Below are positions 17,697 through 26,695 of a stretch of 54,217 nt of DNA, piece by piece. The notes below the pieces were generated by a model that saw only the letters and a program-made list of their open reading frames with translations, was not told the origin of the DNA and ran no database searches. The stretch spans positions 1 through 54,217 of the forward strand of contig CALUGY010000107.1 of NCBI GenBank assembly GCA_944320295.1. The letters run 5' to 3'. Numbering within the stretch: position 1 is the first letter of the stretch; every line of letters begins with the position of its first letter. Position numbers and translations under genes: made by a program. The stretch is from an uncultured Bacteroides sp. (GTDB lineage Bacteria; Bacteroidota; Bacteroidia; Bacteroidales; Bacteroidaceae).

Positions 17697-18878
17697 ATGG
17701 AAACTTATCAAATCGACCAGGAAGGTTACTACGGGGAGTTCGGCGGTGCCTACATCCCTGAGATTCTCCACTGCTGCGTGGAAGAACTGAAAGAACAATA
17801 CAGGCAGACACTCGACAGCGAAAGCTTCAAGGCTGAGTTCGAACAGCTGTTGCGCGACTATGTGGGGCGTCCCTCTCCGCTCTATTTGGCCAAGCGCCTT
17901 TCGGAGAAATACGGCTGCAAAATATACCTGAAGCGTGAGGACTTGAACCATACTGGTGCGCACAAGATTAACAACGCCATAGGGCAGGCCCTTCTGGCAA
18001 GGCGCATGGGCAAGCGGCGCATCATTGCCGAGACCGGCGCCGGGCAGCACGGCGTGGCTGCGGCCACCGTCTGTGCGCTGATGGGCATGGAGTGCATAGT
18101 TTATATGGGGCAGACCGACGTGGAGCGGCAGCATGTCAACGTGGAGCGCATGAAGATGCTGGGTGCCACCGTGTACCCCGTGACATCGGGCAACAAAACG
18201 CTCAAAGATGTCACCAACGAGGCCATACGCGACTGGTGTTGCCATCCCGCCGATACCTACTATCTCATCGGTTCCACCGTGGGGCCGCATCCCTATCCTG
18301 ACCTTGTGGCTCGTCTGCAATCGGTCATCAGCCGCGAAATCAAGGCACAGTTGCTCTCGCAGGAGGGGCGCGACTATCCCGACTATCTCATGGCCTGCGT
18401 GGGCGGAGGAAGCAACGCCGCAGGTACCATCTACCATTACTTGGACGATGAACGTGTGCGCATTGTACTTGCCGAAGCCGGCGGCATGGGCGTAGATTCC
18501 GGACGTACTGCCGCAACCATCCATGCAGGACGACTGGGAGTGATTCATGGCTCGAAAACGCTTGTCATGCAGGATGGAGATGGCCAGATATTGGAGCCTT
18601 ATTCCATCTCTGCCGGTTTGGACTATCCCGGCATCGGCCCCATGCACGCCAATTTGGCTGCCAAACGGCGTGCCACCGTGCTGGCCATCGACGATAACGA
18701 GGCCCTGCGTGCCGCCTTTGAGCTGACGAGGCTGGAAGGCATTATTCCTGCATTGGAATCTGCCCATGCATTGGGGGCATTGCCCAAGGTGCATTTCCGT
18801 CCGGACGACGTGGTGGTGCTCACCGTTTCCGGCCGTGGCGACAAAGACATCCAAACTTATCTGTCTCACCCATTTTAA
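17697..18878 (+). CDS. trpB: Tryptophan synthase beta chain
   Basis: 393 residues. Condenses indole with serine by PLP chemistry. YYGEFGGAYIPE opens the chain; NHTGAHKINNAIGQ carries the PLP lysine; AETGAGQHGVA, the GGGSNA phosphate loop and VLTVSGRGDKD complete the family set. It is the first structural gene of a trp operon ordered B-E-G-D-C-F-A and sits behind the leader peptide and attenuator. trpA is the last gene, so the two synthase subunits are at opposite ends of the operon. Confidence 0.97.
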   Translation: METYQIDQEGYYGEFGGAYIPEILHCCVEELKEQYRQTLDSESFKAEFEQLLRDYVGRPSPLYLAKRLSEKYGCKIYLKREDLNHTGAHKINNAIGQALLARRMGKRRIIAETGAGQHGVAAATVCALMGMECIVYMGQTDVERQHVNVERMKMLGATVYPVTSGNKTLKDVTNEAIRDWCCHPADTYYLIGSTVGPHPYPDLVARLQSVISREIKAQLLSQEGRDYPDYLMACVGGGSNAAGTIYHYLDDERVRIVLAEAGGMGVDSGRTAATIHAGRLGVIHGSKTLVMQDGDGQILEPYSISAGLDYPGIGPMHANLAAKRRATVLAIDDNEALRAAFELTRLEGIIPALESAHALGALPKVHFRPDDVVVLTVSGRGDKDIQTYLSHPF

Positions 18879-18887
18879 TATACTGCA

Positions 18888-20288
18888 ATGAAGACTTATT
18901 CGTACACCACCGTCCATAAGGCTGTCTTGGGAGACCTGTACACCCCTGTGGACACTTATTTGAGAGTAAGGGACATGTTCCCGCAAAGCGCATTGATGGA
19001 AAGTTCCGACTGTCACAACACCGAGGACAACCGTTCTTTCATCGGCCTGAAGCCCATGGCCCATTTCAGTATCAGCCACGGCATGGCCATGTCCGCCTTC
19101 CCCGACGGGAATATGGAGACGCATGTCTTGACGGAACATTATCGTGCCGGGCAGGCGTTTGAGGACTTCCTTGCCCGTTTCCGTATCAGCGGCGAATGCG
19201 CCCGCTATTGTGGACTGTATGGCTATACGGCCTTCGATGCCGTGAAGTATTTTGAACCGGTACCCGTGAAAGACAGCCGCGAGTTCAAGAACGATGCCCC
19301 GGACATGTTGTACATCCTTTACCGGTACCTCATTGTCTTCAATGACTACAAAAGCGAGATGCTGCTTGTGGAGATGTGCGAAGAGGACGGACAGAGCCAT
19401 CTTGAAGACGTGGAGAAAGCCATCCACAACGGCAATTGTCCAACGTATGCTTTCCGGCCGGTGGGGCCAATCACCAGTACTCTGACCGATGAGCAACATA
19501 AGGAAAACATCCGGCGCGGCATAGCACATTGTCTGCGGGGCGATGTATTCCAGGTGGTACTTTCGCGCCGGTTTGTGCAACGCTATACGGGAGATGACTT
19601 CAAGCTTTATCGTGCCTTGCGGAGTATTAACCCTTCGCCTTACCTGTTCTATTTCGATTTCGGTGGATTCCGTATCTTCGGTTCTTCGCCTGAGACACAT
19701 TGCAAGATAGAAGGGCGTTATGCCACCATCGCCCCCATTGCCGGTACCACTCGTCGCAGCGGAGACCGAGAAACGGACCGCCGTCTCATCGAGTCGTTGT
19801 TGGCCGACCCGAAAGAGAATGCAGAGCATACCATGCTTGTCGACTTGGCCCGTAACGATTTAAGCCGCAATTGCAGTCATGTGCATGTGGAGTTCTATAA
19901 GGAACCGCAACTGTACAGCCACGTCATTCATTTGGTCAGCCGTGTGAGTGGGAAACTCACTTCCGGAGCTAGCAGCGTACAAACATTCATCGACACATTC
20001 CCGGCAGGTACGCTTAGCGGGGCTCCGAAAGTCCGTGCCATGCAACTCATAGCCGAAATCGAGCCTCACAATCGTGGAGCCTATGGCGGCTGCATCGGTT
20101 TCATCGGCTTTGACGGCACGCTTAACCAAGCCATTACCATCCGTTCTTTTGTGAGCCGGAACCATGAACTCTGGTTCCAGGCCGGAGGTGGCATCGTGGC
20201 CCGGAGCAATGAGGAGTGCGAACTGCAAGAAGTGAACAACAAGCTTGGCGCTCTGCAAAAGGCTATCGCCCTGGCTGAGCATTTATAA
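18888..20288 (+). CDS. trpE: Anthranilate synthase component I
   Basis: 466 residues. Makes anthranilate from chorismate with ammonia supplied by TrpG. The N-terminal domain has LMESSDCHNTEDNRSFIG, matching the LLES feedback-inhibition site for tryptophan in known TrpE proteins. The C-terminal chorismate-binding domain shows GDVFQVVLSRRF, INPSPYLFYFDF, SPETHCKIEG, PIAGTTRR, VDLARNDLSR, FPAGTLSGAPKVRAM and GGCIGFIGFDG. It starts 9 bases after trpB. Confidence 0.96.
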   Translation: MKTYSYTTVHKAVLGDLYTPVDTYLRVRDMFPQSALMESSDCHNTEDNRSFIGLKPMAHFSISHGMAMSAFPDGNMETHVLTEHYRAGQAFEDFLARFRISGECARYCGLYGYTAFDAVKYFEPVPVKDSREFKNDAPDMLYILYRYLIVFNDYKSEMLLVEMCEEDGQSHLEDVEKAIHNGNCPTYAFRPVGPITSTLTDEQHKENIRRGIAHCLRGDVFQVVLSRRFVQRYTGDDFKLYRALRSINPSPYLFYFDFGGFRIFGSSPETHCKIEGRYATIAPIAGTTRRSGDRETDRRLIESLLADPKENAEHTMLVDLARNDLSRNCSHVHVEFYKEPQLYSHVIHLVSRVSGKLTSGASSVQTFIDTFPAGTLSGAPKVRAMQLIAEIEPHNRGAYGGCIGFIGFDGTLNQAITIRSFVSRNHELWFQAGGGIVARSNEECELQEVNNKLGALQKAIALAEHL

Positions 20289-20320
20289 GGAATAAGAACC
20301 TGCAATTTATGTAAGACATC

Positions 20321-20884
20321 ATGAAGATTTACATTATCGACAATTATGACTCCTTCACTTACAACCTCGACCATTTGGTGAAGGAGCTGGGAGCAGATAC
20401 CGTGGTGTTCCGCAATGACTGTTTCCGCATGGAGGAACTGGAAGAAGCGGACAAACTGCTGCTTTCGCCAGGACCGGGAATCCCTTCGGAGGCGGGATTG
20501 CTATTGGATGTTATCCGTACGTATGCCGGACGGAAACCAATCTTAGGCATTTGTCTGGGCGAACAGGCCATAGGTGAGGTGTTTGGCGCACATTTGACCA
20601 ACCTCCGCGAGGTGTATCACGGCATTCAAACTCCAGTCCATCTTGTAGGAGATGATTACCTGTTCCAAGGACTGCCTGTAACCATTCCGGTGGGACGTTA
20701 TCATTCGTGGGTAGTGGAGCGTGAGGGGATGCCGCCTTGTCTGGAAACGATAGCCGTCAGTCCCGAAGGATATGTCATGGCCTTGCGCCATGCCGCACTT
20801 GACGTGCGCGGTATCCAATTTCACCCGGAATCCATTCTGACTCCGGACGGGCGGCAAATATTGTCCAACTGGATTAACCATTAA
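20321..20884 (+). CDS. trpG: Anthranilate synthase component II (glutamine amidotransferase)
   Basis: 187 residues, a class I glutamine amidotransferase. YIIDNYDSFTYNL opens the chain; LLSPGPGIP gives the oxyanion loop; GICLGEQAIGE carries the nucleophilic Cys (usual motif GICLGHQ, here Glu instead of His); IQFHPESILTPDG supplies His and Glu of the triad. It is a separate polypeptide, not fused to trpD, and lies 32 bases after trpE. A pabA-like double role in folate synthesis is possible in the family but not testable here. Confidence 0.95.
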   Translation: MKIYIIDNYDSFTYNLDHLVKELGADTVVFRNDCFRMEELEEADKLLLSPGPGIPSEAGLLLDVIRTYAGRKPILGICLGEQAIGEVFGAHLTNLREVYHGIQTPVHLVGDDYLFQGLPVTIPVGRYHSWVVEREGMPPCLETIAVSPEGYVMALRHAALDVRGIQFHPESILTPDGRQILSNWINH

Positions 20885-20894
20885 CACGATCCGT

Positions 20895-21890
20895 ATGAAG
20901 ATATTATTGGAACGCCTCTTCAACCAAGAAGAGCTTACGCGCCAGGAGGCTTGCTCCTTGATGCGCGACATTACGCGCGGCGCATTCGCCGACGCGCAAA
21001 TTGCCGCTCTGTTAACCGTGTTCAGAATGCGGAGCGTGACGGTAGACGAACTGGTAGGTTTCCGCGAAGCCTTGCTTGAGACTCGTGTGCCCGTAGACTT
21101 GTCGGCGTACGCTCCCATAGACATTGTCGGGACGGGCGGCGATGGGAAAAACACGTTCAACATCTCCACGTGCGCCTGTTTCGTGGTGGCCGGAGCGGGT
21201 TATCGGGTGGCCAAGCACGGTAACTATGGCGCGACATCCGTAAGCGGAGCCAGTAACGTGATGGAGCAGCACGGCGTGCGTTTTACCTCCGACCAAGACA
21301 AGCTTGCCCGTTCCATCGAGGCGTGCGGCGTGGCCTATATGCACGCTCCGCTGTTCAATCCGGCTATGAAAGCGGTGGCCTCCGTACGTCGCGCGATGGG
21401 GGTGCGTACATTGTTCAACCTGTTGGGGCCGCTCGTCAACCCTTGCCTTCCTGCCTATCAGTTGCTGGGTGTGGCAGACTTGTTCCAGATGCGGCTTTAT
21501 ACCAACACCTTGCAGCAACTCGGCATCGGTTTTGCCGTGGTGAACAATCTGGACGGCTATGACGAAATCTCGCTCACGGACGAGTTCAAGGTGATGACCA
21601 ACCGCTACGAAACCATCTATCAGCCTGCTTCGTTGGGCCTTTCCATGGCACGGCGAGAGGAGCTGTGCGGAGGGGGCACGCCGCAAGAGGCAGCCCGCAT
21701 ATTCGATGCCGTGCTCGAAAACCGTGCGACCAAGGCGCAGCGCGAGTGTGTGCTTATCAACGCCTCGTTCGCTATTCAGGCCATAGAACCGATGAGGCCC
21801 ATAGAGGACTGCATCGCCCTTGCCCGCGAATCGATGGAAAGCGGAAAAGCCTTGTGCGCCTTCCGCCGTTTCGTAGAACTAAACAGTTGA
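20895..21890 (+). CDS. trpD: Anthranilate phosphoribosyltransferase
   Basis: 331 residues. Transfers phosphoribose from PRPP to anthranilate. The N-terminal helical domain has LTRQEACSLMRDI. The PRPP and Mg-binding loop is DIVGTGGDGKNTFNIST. KHGNYGATSVSGASNVME, GVRTLFNLLGPLVNP and the C-terminal LEN-type segment follow. It starts 10 bases after trpG and ends 5 bases before trpC. Confidence 0.96.
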   Translation: MKILLERLFNQEELTRQEACSLMRDITRGAFADAQIAALLTVFRMRSVTVDELVGFREALLETRVPVDLSAYAPIDIVGTGGDGKNTFNISTCACFVVAGAGYRVAKHGNYGATSVSGASNVMEQHGVRFTSDQDKLARSIEACGVAYMHAPLFNPAMKAVASVRRAMGVRTLFNLLGPLVNPCLPAYQLLGVADLFQMRLYTNTLQQLGIGFAVVNNLDGYDEISLTDEFKVMTNRYETIYQPASLGLSMARREELCGGGTPQEAARIFDAVLENRATKAQRECVLINASFAIQAIEPMRPIEDCIALARESMESGKALCAFRRFVELNS

Positions 21891-21895
21891 GCTTT

Positions 21896-22684
21896 ATGAA
21901 AACAGATATCCTTACTGAAATCGTTGCACACAAACGCCTGGAGGTGCAAGCGCAAAAGGCCGTTGTGCCTTATGCGCAACTGGAGAGAATGATGGACGAA
22001 ACAGCTTCCGCCCTCAGTTTGAGCCATGCGCTGGCCGACTCGGACACAGGCATCATTGCCGAGTTCAAGCGTCGCTCGCCATCGAAAGGCTGGTTCGGGC
22101 AGGAGGCGGACGTGGCAACTGTCGTTACGGGCTATGTGCAAGCCGGGGCGGCAGGCCTTTCTGTCTTGACGGATGAGGCTTACTTTGGCGGCACGCTGGC
22201 CGATTTGTGCCGGGCGCGTCCGTTGGCGGAGGTTCCCGTCCTACGTAAAGACTTCATTGTCGAGCCCTATCAGTTGTTGCAGGCCAAAGCTGTGGGGGCC
22301 GATGCCATACTGCTCATTGCCGCCGCGCTCACGCCGACGGAGTGCCGCGCCTTGGGACGGCTGGCGCACGAGTTGCGCATGGAAGTCCTTCTGGAGTTGC
22401 ACGGGGAGGACGAGCTGGACTATGTGGACGACTATGCCGACATGGTGGGCGTGAACAACCGACACTTGGGTACATTCCATACCGACGTGGAGCACTCGTT
22501 CCGTCTGGCCTCCCGGCTACCGAAGGACAAAGTGCTGGTGTCGGAAAGCGGTATTTCGCAACCACAGACGGTACGCAGTTTGCGCGAGGCCGGGTTTCGT
22601 GGATTCCTGATGGGGGAGGCTTTCATGAAAGCGGACAATCCCGGCACGGCCCTTTCCGGATTCATAAAACAGTTACGGCCATGA
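21896..22684 (+). CDS. trpC: Indole-3-glycerol phosphate synthase
   Basis: 262 residues from the ATG at 21896 (MKTDILTEIVAHKRLEV). Closes the indole ring from CdRP. Family segments are AEFKRRSPSKGW with the catalytic Lys, VLTDEAYFGG, VPVLRKDFIVEPYQL, ADAILLIAA, VGVNNRHLGTF and VSESGI. It is not fused to trpF, unlike E. coli. The frame is open upstream to 21665 inside trpD, which is rejected as start. Its TGA overlaps the trpF ATG (ATGA), indicating translational coupling. Confidence 0.96.
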   Translation: MKTDILTEIVAHKRLEVQAQKAVVPYAQLERMMDETASALSLSHALADSDTGIIAEFKRRSPSKGWFGQEADVATVVTGYVQAGAAGLSVLTDEAYFGGTLADLCRARPLAEVPVLRKDFIVEPYQLLQAKAVGADAILLIAAALTPTECRALGRLAHELRMEVLLELHGEDELDYVDDYADMVGVNNRHLGTFHTDVEHSFRLASRLPKDKVLVSESGISQPQTVRSLREAGFRGFLMGEAFMKADNPGTALSGFIKQLRP

Positions 22685-23295
22685 TGGTGAAAGTGTGCGG
22701 CATGCGCGACCCCGAAAACATCCGCGCCGTGGAGCAGGCGGGTGCCGACCTGTTGGGTTTCATCTGCTATACGCCTTCTCCGCGTTTTGTCGGCAGTTCC
22801 GCGCCCCGGCTTTCGCGTTGCAAGCGGGTGGGCGTGTTTGTCAATGCTCCGGAATGCTATATATATAATATGGTAAAGAAACTGTCCTTGGACTACGTGC
22901 AGCTGCATGGCAACGAAAGTCCCGCTTTCTGCCGTAACTTGTACCAGGCCGGTCTGCGCCTTGTCAAGGCATTTTCCGTGAGCCATGCCGGCATGTTGGA
23001 CAGCACGCAGGCATATGCTCCCTATTGCGACTACTTCCTCTTCGATACGCCGTGCGCTTCATACGGAGGCTCCGGGGAAACCTTCGACTGGCAAATGCTA
23101 CTTGCTTACCGGGCATCGGTGCCTTTCTTCCTCAGCGGAGGGCTTTCGCCCGGCAGCCTGGAGGCCTTGGCCCGCTTCTCACATCCGCTGTGGGTCGGAA
23201 TCGACCTCAATAGCGGCTTCGAACTGGCTCCGGGCTTGAAGGACGCCCGTGCCTTACATACATTCATCAAACGTTTTAAAGACTTACGACCATGA
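22681..23295 (+). CDS. trpF: Phosphoribosylanthranilate isomerase
   Basis: 204 residues from the ATG at 22681. Carries out the Amadori rearrangement of PRA to CdRP. VKVCGMRDPENIRAVEQAGADLLGFI holds the catalytic Cys; VGVFVNAP, DYVQLHGNES, LFDTPCASYGGSGETFDW with the general-acid Asp, and FLSGGLSPGS follow. Both ends overlap neighbours by the ATGA pattern, so trpC-trpF-trpA translation is tightly coupled. Confidence 0.96.
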   Translation: MMVKVCGMRDPENIRAVEQAGADLLGFICYTPSPRFVGSSAPRLSRCKRVGVFVNAPECYIYNMVKKLSLDYVQLHGNESPAFCRNLYQAGLRLVKAFSVSHAGMLDSTQAYAPYCDYFLFDTPCASYGGSGETFDWQMLLAYRASVPFFLSGGLSPGSLEALARFSHPLWVGIDLNSGFELAPGLKDARALHTFIKRFKDLRP

Positions 23296-24071
23296 ACCGA
23301 ATCAATCAACTTTTTCTCACCAAGCATTCTCCCGTCTTGTCCATCTATTTCTGCGCCGGTACTCCCCACGTGGAAGGTACGGCCGATGTTATCCGTACGC
23401 TCCAGCAGCGAGACGTGGACATGGTGGAGATAGGCATCCCTTTCAGCGACCCGATGGCCGACGGGCCGGTTATTCAAGAAGCCTCCAGCTGGGCCTTGCG
23501 CAATGGGATGACCTTGCGCAAACTGTTTGCCCAGCTGACCGACATCCGCCGCGACGTGCACATCCCGCTTTTGCTGATGGGCTACCTGAACCCCATCATG
23601 CAATACGGGTTCGAGCACTTTTGCCGCGATTGCCGGGCTTGCGGCATAGACGGAGCCATCATCCCCGACTTGCCGTTTGCGGACTATCTGAATGAATATC
23701 GTCCTGTGGCCGAGGCTTATGGCATCAAGCTGGTCATGCTCATCACGCCGGAGACCAGCGAGGAGCGTATCCGCCGCATAGACCGCTATACGGACGGCTT
23801 TATCTACATGGTGTCTTCTGCCGCCACTACAGGGGCGCAAACTGCTTTCGACGAGGAGAGGCGGGAGTACTTTCGCCGCATAGAGGCCATGTGCCTGCGT
23901 AATCCGTTGTTGGTGGGGTTCGGCATCTCGAACAGGCAGACTTACGAAGCGGCTACCGCACATGCCGCAGGCTGCATCGTAGGCAGCAAGTTCGTGAAAT
24001 TGCTGGAAGAACATGGCGGGGATGCCTCTCTTGCCATGGATACGCTTTGGGAGGCTTTGCGGAATGATTGA
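23292..24071 (+). CDS. trpA: Tryptophan synthase alpha chain
   Basis: 259 residues. Cleaves indole-3-glycerol phosphate to indole and glyceraldehyde-3-phosphate. VDMVEIGIPFSDPMADGPVIQEAS carries the catalytic Glu; MGYLNPIMQYG, GAIIPDLPFADY with the catalytic Asp, LMLITPETSEERI and VGFGISNRQTY follow. Last gene of the operon; a 22-bp palindromic array begins 84 bases after it. Confidence 0.96.
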   Translation: MNRINQLFLTKHSPVLSIYFCAGTPHVEGTADVIRTLQQRDVDMVEIGIPFSDPMADGPVIQEASSWALRNGMTLRKLFAQLTDIRRDVHIPLLLMGYLNPIMQYGFEHFCRDCRACGIDGAIIPDLPFADYLNEYRPVAEAYGIKLVMLITPETSEERIRRIDRYTDGFIYMVSSAATTGAQTAFDEERREYFRRIEAMCLRNPLLVGFGISNRQTYEAATAHAAGCIVGSKFVKLLEEHGGDASLAMDTLWEALRND

Positions 24072-24154
24072 GCCTGGTGCGTAGTTGCCATATAGGCCAT
24101 GGGGTAGACAGACCTTTATGGTAAGGGAAAAACACCATTGATATTCAGCCCTTA

Positions 24155-24242
24155 GGCGCAACATGTCGCGAGTGTGCTTCGAATGCGTTGCGAGCACGGA
24201 CGGAACATGTCGGGAGCCTGCTCGCAACGTGTTCCGCCCTTA
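24155..24242. repeat. Palindromic tandem array (22-bp period), 4 units
   Basis: Units at 24155, 24177, 24199 and 24221 with cores GCAACATGTCGCGAG, GAATGCGTTGCGAG, GGAACATGTCGGGAG and GCAACGTGTTCCG. The 5' flank CAGCCCTTAGGCG (24147-24159) recurs as CAGCCTTTAGGCG before the array at 32053. It lies between trpA and the PcrA helicase promoter. Confidence 0.85.
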
Positions 24243-24331
24243 CCTTCCTTATACATGCCATTCCTCTCCTTCAGAAAAGGCATGTCGGCATTTTGTCCCG
24301 GAGGGATGAGTAAGATATGCTTGGTTTGCGC

Positions 24332-24339
24332 TATCTTTG
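24332..24339 (+). promoter_or_regulatory. -7 box of pcrA-nspC
   Basis: TATCTTTG, full consensus match, 34 bases before the ATG at 24366. It lies after the array, so the array is not transcribed from this promoter, and it supports the late start of the helicase. Confidence 0.6.
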
Positions 24340-24365
24340 CACGCGAACTTAGCATGATACGAGAT

Positions 24366-26657
24366 ATGTCCGACTATATCAACGAGTTGAACGAAGAACA
24401 GCGCGCAGCGGTACTTTACAACGACGGCCCCCAGCTCGTGATTGCCGGGGCGGGTTCGGGAAAGACCCGTGTGTTGACCTACAAGATAGCGTGGTTGCTG
24501 GAGAATGGTTACGAGCCTTGGAGCATCCTGGCCCTGACCTTTACCAATAAGGCGGCGCGTGAGATGAAGGAACGCATAGCCCGTCAGGTGGGGGCGCAGC
24601 GTGCCCGCTACCTGTGGATGGGTACGTTCCACTCCATGTTTCTGCGCATACTTCATGCCGAGGCGCAACACTTGGGATTCACGTCTCATTTCACCATCTA
24701 CGACACGGCCGACAGCAAGAGCCTGATACGCTCCGTCGTGAAAGGCATGGGCCTGGACGAGAAAGTCTATAAGCCCGGCGTGATACAGAGCCTCATATCC
24801 AATGCCAAGAACCACCTCGTTTCTCCCGCCGCATATGCCAACAGCAAACAGGCCTATGAGATAGACTGTAAGGAACGGATGCCCGCTCTGCGCGATGTAT
24901 ACCGCCGCTATTGCGAACGTTGCCGCCAGTCGGATGCCATGGACTTTGACGATCTGCTGTTCTACACGCACTTGCTGTTCCGTGACCATCCGGACGTATT
25001 GGCCAGGTACCGCGAACAGTTTCGCTACGTCTTGGTGGACGAGTATCAGGACACGAACTTCGCGCAACACAGCATCGTGTGGCAGCTGGCGCAGGAGCAT
25101 CAGCATGTGTGCGTGGTGGGTGACGACGCGCAGAGCATCTACTCGTTCCGAGGGGCGGACATAGGCAATATATTGGGTTTCACGAATGCCTATCCGGCAG
25201 CCAAGCTGTTCAAGTTGCAGCAGAACTATCGTTCCACGCGGAGCATCGTGGGCGCAGCCAATAGCTTGATAAAGAAGAACGAGCACCAGATACCAAAGGA
25301 TGTCTTTTCTGAGAAAGAGGAAGGGGAGGCCATCCGCGTGTTCCAAGCTTATAGCGATGCAGAGGAGGGCGAGATTGTGACGAATAAAATAGTGGAGCTG
25401 CGCAGGCAAGACGGATATTCGTGGTGCGACTTTGCCATACTGTACCGTACCAATGCCCAAAGCCGCATTTTCGAGGAGGCGTTGCGCAAGCGCAATGTGC
25501 CGTACCGCATTTACGGCGGCCTCTCGTTCTATCAGCGCAAGGAGGTGAAGGACGTGATTGCGTACTTCCGGTTGGCGTTGAACCCCCATGATGAAGAAGC
25601 CTTGAAGCGTGTCATCAACTATCCGGCACGCGGCATAGGGGCCACCACGTTGGGCAAAGTGACCGATGCGGCTTCTGACCACAACGTGAGTTTGTGGATC
25701 GTGCTTTGCGAACCGTTGGCTTACGGACTTAACTTTAACAAGGGTACGGCAGCCAAACTGCAAGCTTTCCGTACCCTGTTGGAGGAGTTCATAAAACTCT
25801 CCGAAGAGAAGAACGCCTACGAGGCCGGTGTGGAGATTATCCGCCAGTCGGGTATCATGGCTGAGTTGTTACAGGACAATTCGCCGGAAAATCTGAGCCG
25901 ACGTGAGAACATAGATGAACTGGCGAACGGCATGAACGATTTTTGTGCCCAGCGGATAGAGGAGGGCAATGCTCGCGTGTCGTTGGGCGACTTCCTGTCC
26001 GAAGTCTCTTTGCTGACCGACCAAGACACGGATAAGGAAGAAGATGGCAACAAAGTGACGTTGATGACCGTGCATTCGGCCAAAGGACTGGAGTTCAAAA
26101 ACGTGTTTGTCGTGGGCATGGAGGAAAATCTCTTTCCGAGTAATATGTCGGCCGATTCTCCCCGTGCCATAGAGGAGGAGCGCCGCTTGTTCTATGTGGC
26201 CATCACCCGTGCTGAGGAACATTGTTTCCTGACTTATGCCAAGACGCGCATCCGCTACGGTAAGATGGAATTCGGCAGTCCCAGTCGTTTTTTGAAGGAC
26301 ATAGACGCGCATTTTCTTTCTTTGCCCTATGATGCCTTGTTCAGGCGCAGGACGGAGACGGGAAGTCCCCCGCAAAAAACGTTGTTTGACGTGGTTGCAC
26401 GTCCTGTGCCTCCGCAAGAGCGGAAACCGGCCTTCTCGCCTGTAAGGTTGTCTCCGTTGTCCTCGTCTTCCGGGAAGGGCAGGGGAGAGGCTCCGGCATT
26501 GTGCAAGGGGCAGCGCATCGTGCACGAACGTTTCGGCATGGGCGAGGTGGTGAACGTGGATGGGGAAGGCGACAATACGAAGGCTACCATCCGTTTTGAG
26601 AATGCAGGCGTGAAGCAACTCCTGCTGCGCTTTGCCCGCTTCAAGGTGGTGGAGTGA
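24366..26657 (+). CDS. PcrA/UvrD-type DNA helicase
   Basis: 763 residues from the ATG at 24366 (MSDYINELNEEQRAA). Superfamily 1A 3'-5' helicase for nucleotide excision and mismatch repair and for clearing RecA and RNA polymerase. Motifs: QRAAVLYNDGPQLVIAGAGSGKT (Q motif and Walker A), ALTFTNKAAREMK, VDEYQDTN, VGDDAQSIYSFRGAD, QNYRSTRSI, VTLMTVHSAKGLEF and RRLFYVAITRAE. The C-terminal KGQRIVHERFGMGEVV module resembles the PcrA tail that binds RNA polymerase. ATG 24354 (MIRDMS) is an alternative start. The longer frame from 24174 runs through the palindromic array and is rejected. Confidence 0.95.
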   Translation: MSDYINELNEEQRAAVLYNDGPQLVIAGAGSGKTRVLTYKIAWLLENGYEPWSILALTFTNKAAREMKERIARQVGAQRARYLWMGTFHSMFLRILHAEAQHLGFTSHFTIYDTADSKSLIRSVVKGMGLDEKVYKPGVIQSLISNAKNHLVSPAAYANSKQAYEIDCKERMPALRDVYRRYCERCRQSDAMDFDDLLFYTHLLFRDHPDVLARYREQFRYVLVDEYQDTNFAQHSIVWQLAQEHQHVCVVGDDAQSIYSFRGADIGNILGFTNAYPAAKLFKLQQNYRSTRSIVGAANSLIKKNEHQIPKDVFSEKEEGEAIRVFQAYSDAEEGEIVTNKIVELRRQDGYSWCDFAILYRTNAQSRIFEEALRKRNVPYRIYGGLSFYQRKEVKDVIAYFRLALNPHDEEALKRVINYPARGIGATTLGKVTDAASDHNVSLWIVLCEPLAYGLNFNKGTAAKLQAFRTLLEEFIKLSEEKNAYEAGVEIIRQSGIMAELLQDNSPENLSRRENIDELANGMNDFCAQRIEEGNARVSLGDFLSEVSLLTDQDTDKEEDGNKVTLMTVHSAKGLEFKNVFVVGMEENLFPSNMSADSPRAIEEERRLFYVAITRAEEHCFLTYAKTRIRYGKMEFGSPSRFLKDIDAHFLSLPYDALFRRRTETGSPPQKTLFDVVARPVPPQERKPAFSPVRLSPLSSSSGKGRGEAPALCKGQRIVHERFGMGEVVNVDGEGDNTKATIRFENAGVKQLLLRFARFKVVE

Positions 26658-26695
26658 CGGCATCGGGCAGTATTCAACAGACATAATATATAAAT

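Noticed and set aside
17664-19829. Minus-strand open frame of 721 codons antisense to trpB-trpE
   Set aside because: It covers two clear trp genes in a GC-rich region, has no family resemblance and no promoter; it is a shadow of codon bias.
24174-24365. N-terminal extension of the PcrA-like helicase
   Set aside because: It reads through the 22-bp array and the promoter; the family begins at MSDYINEL.
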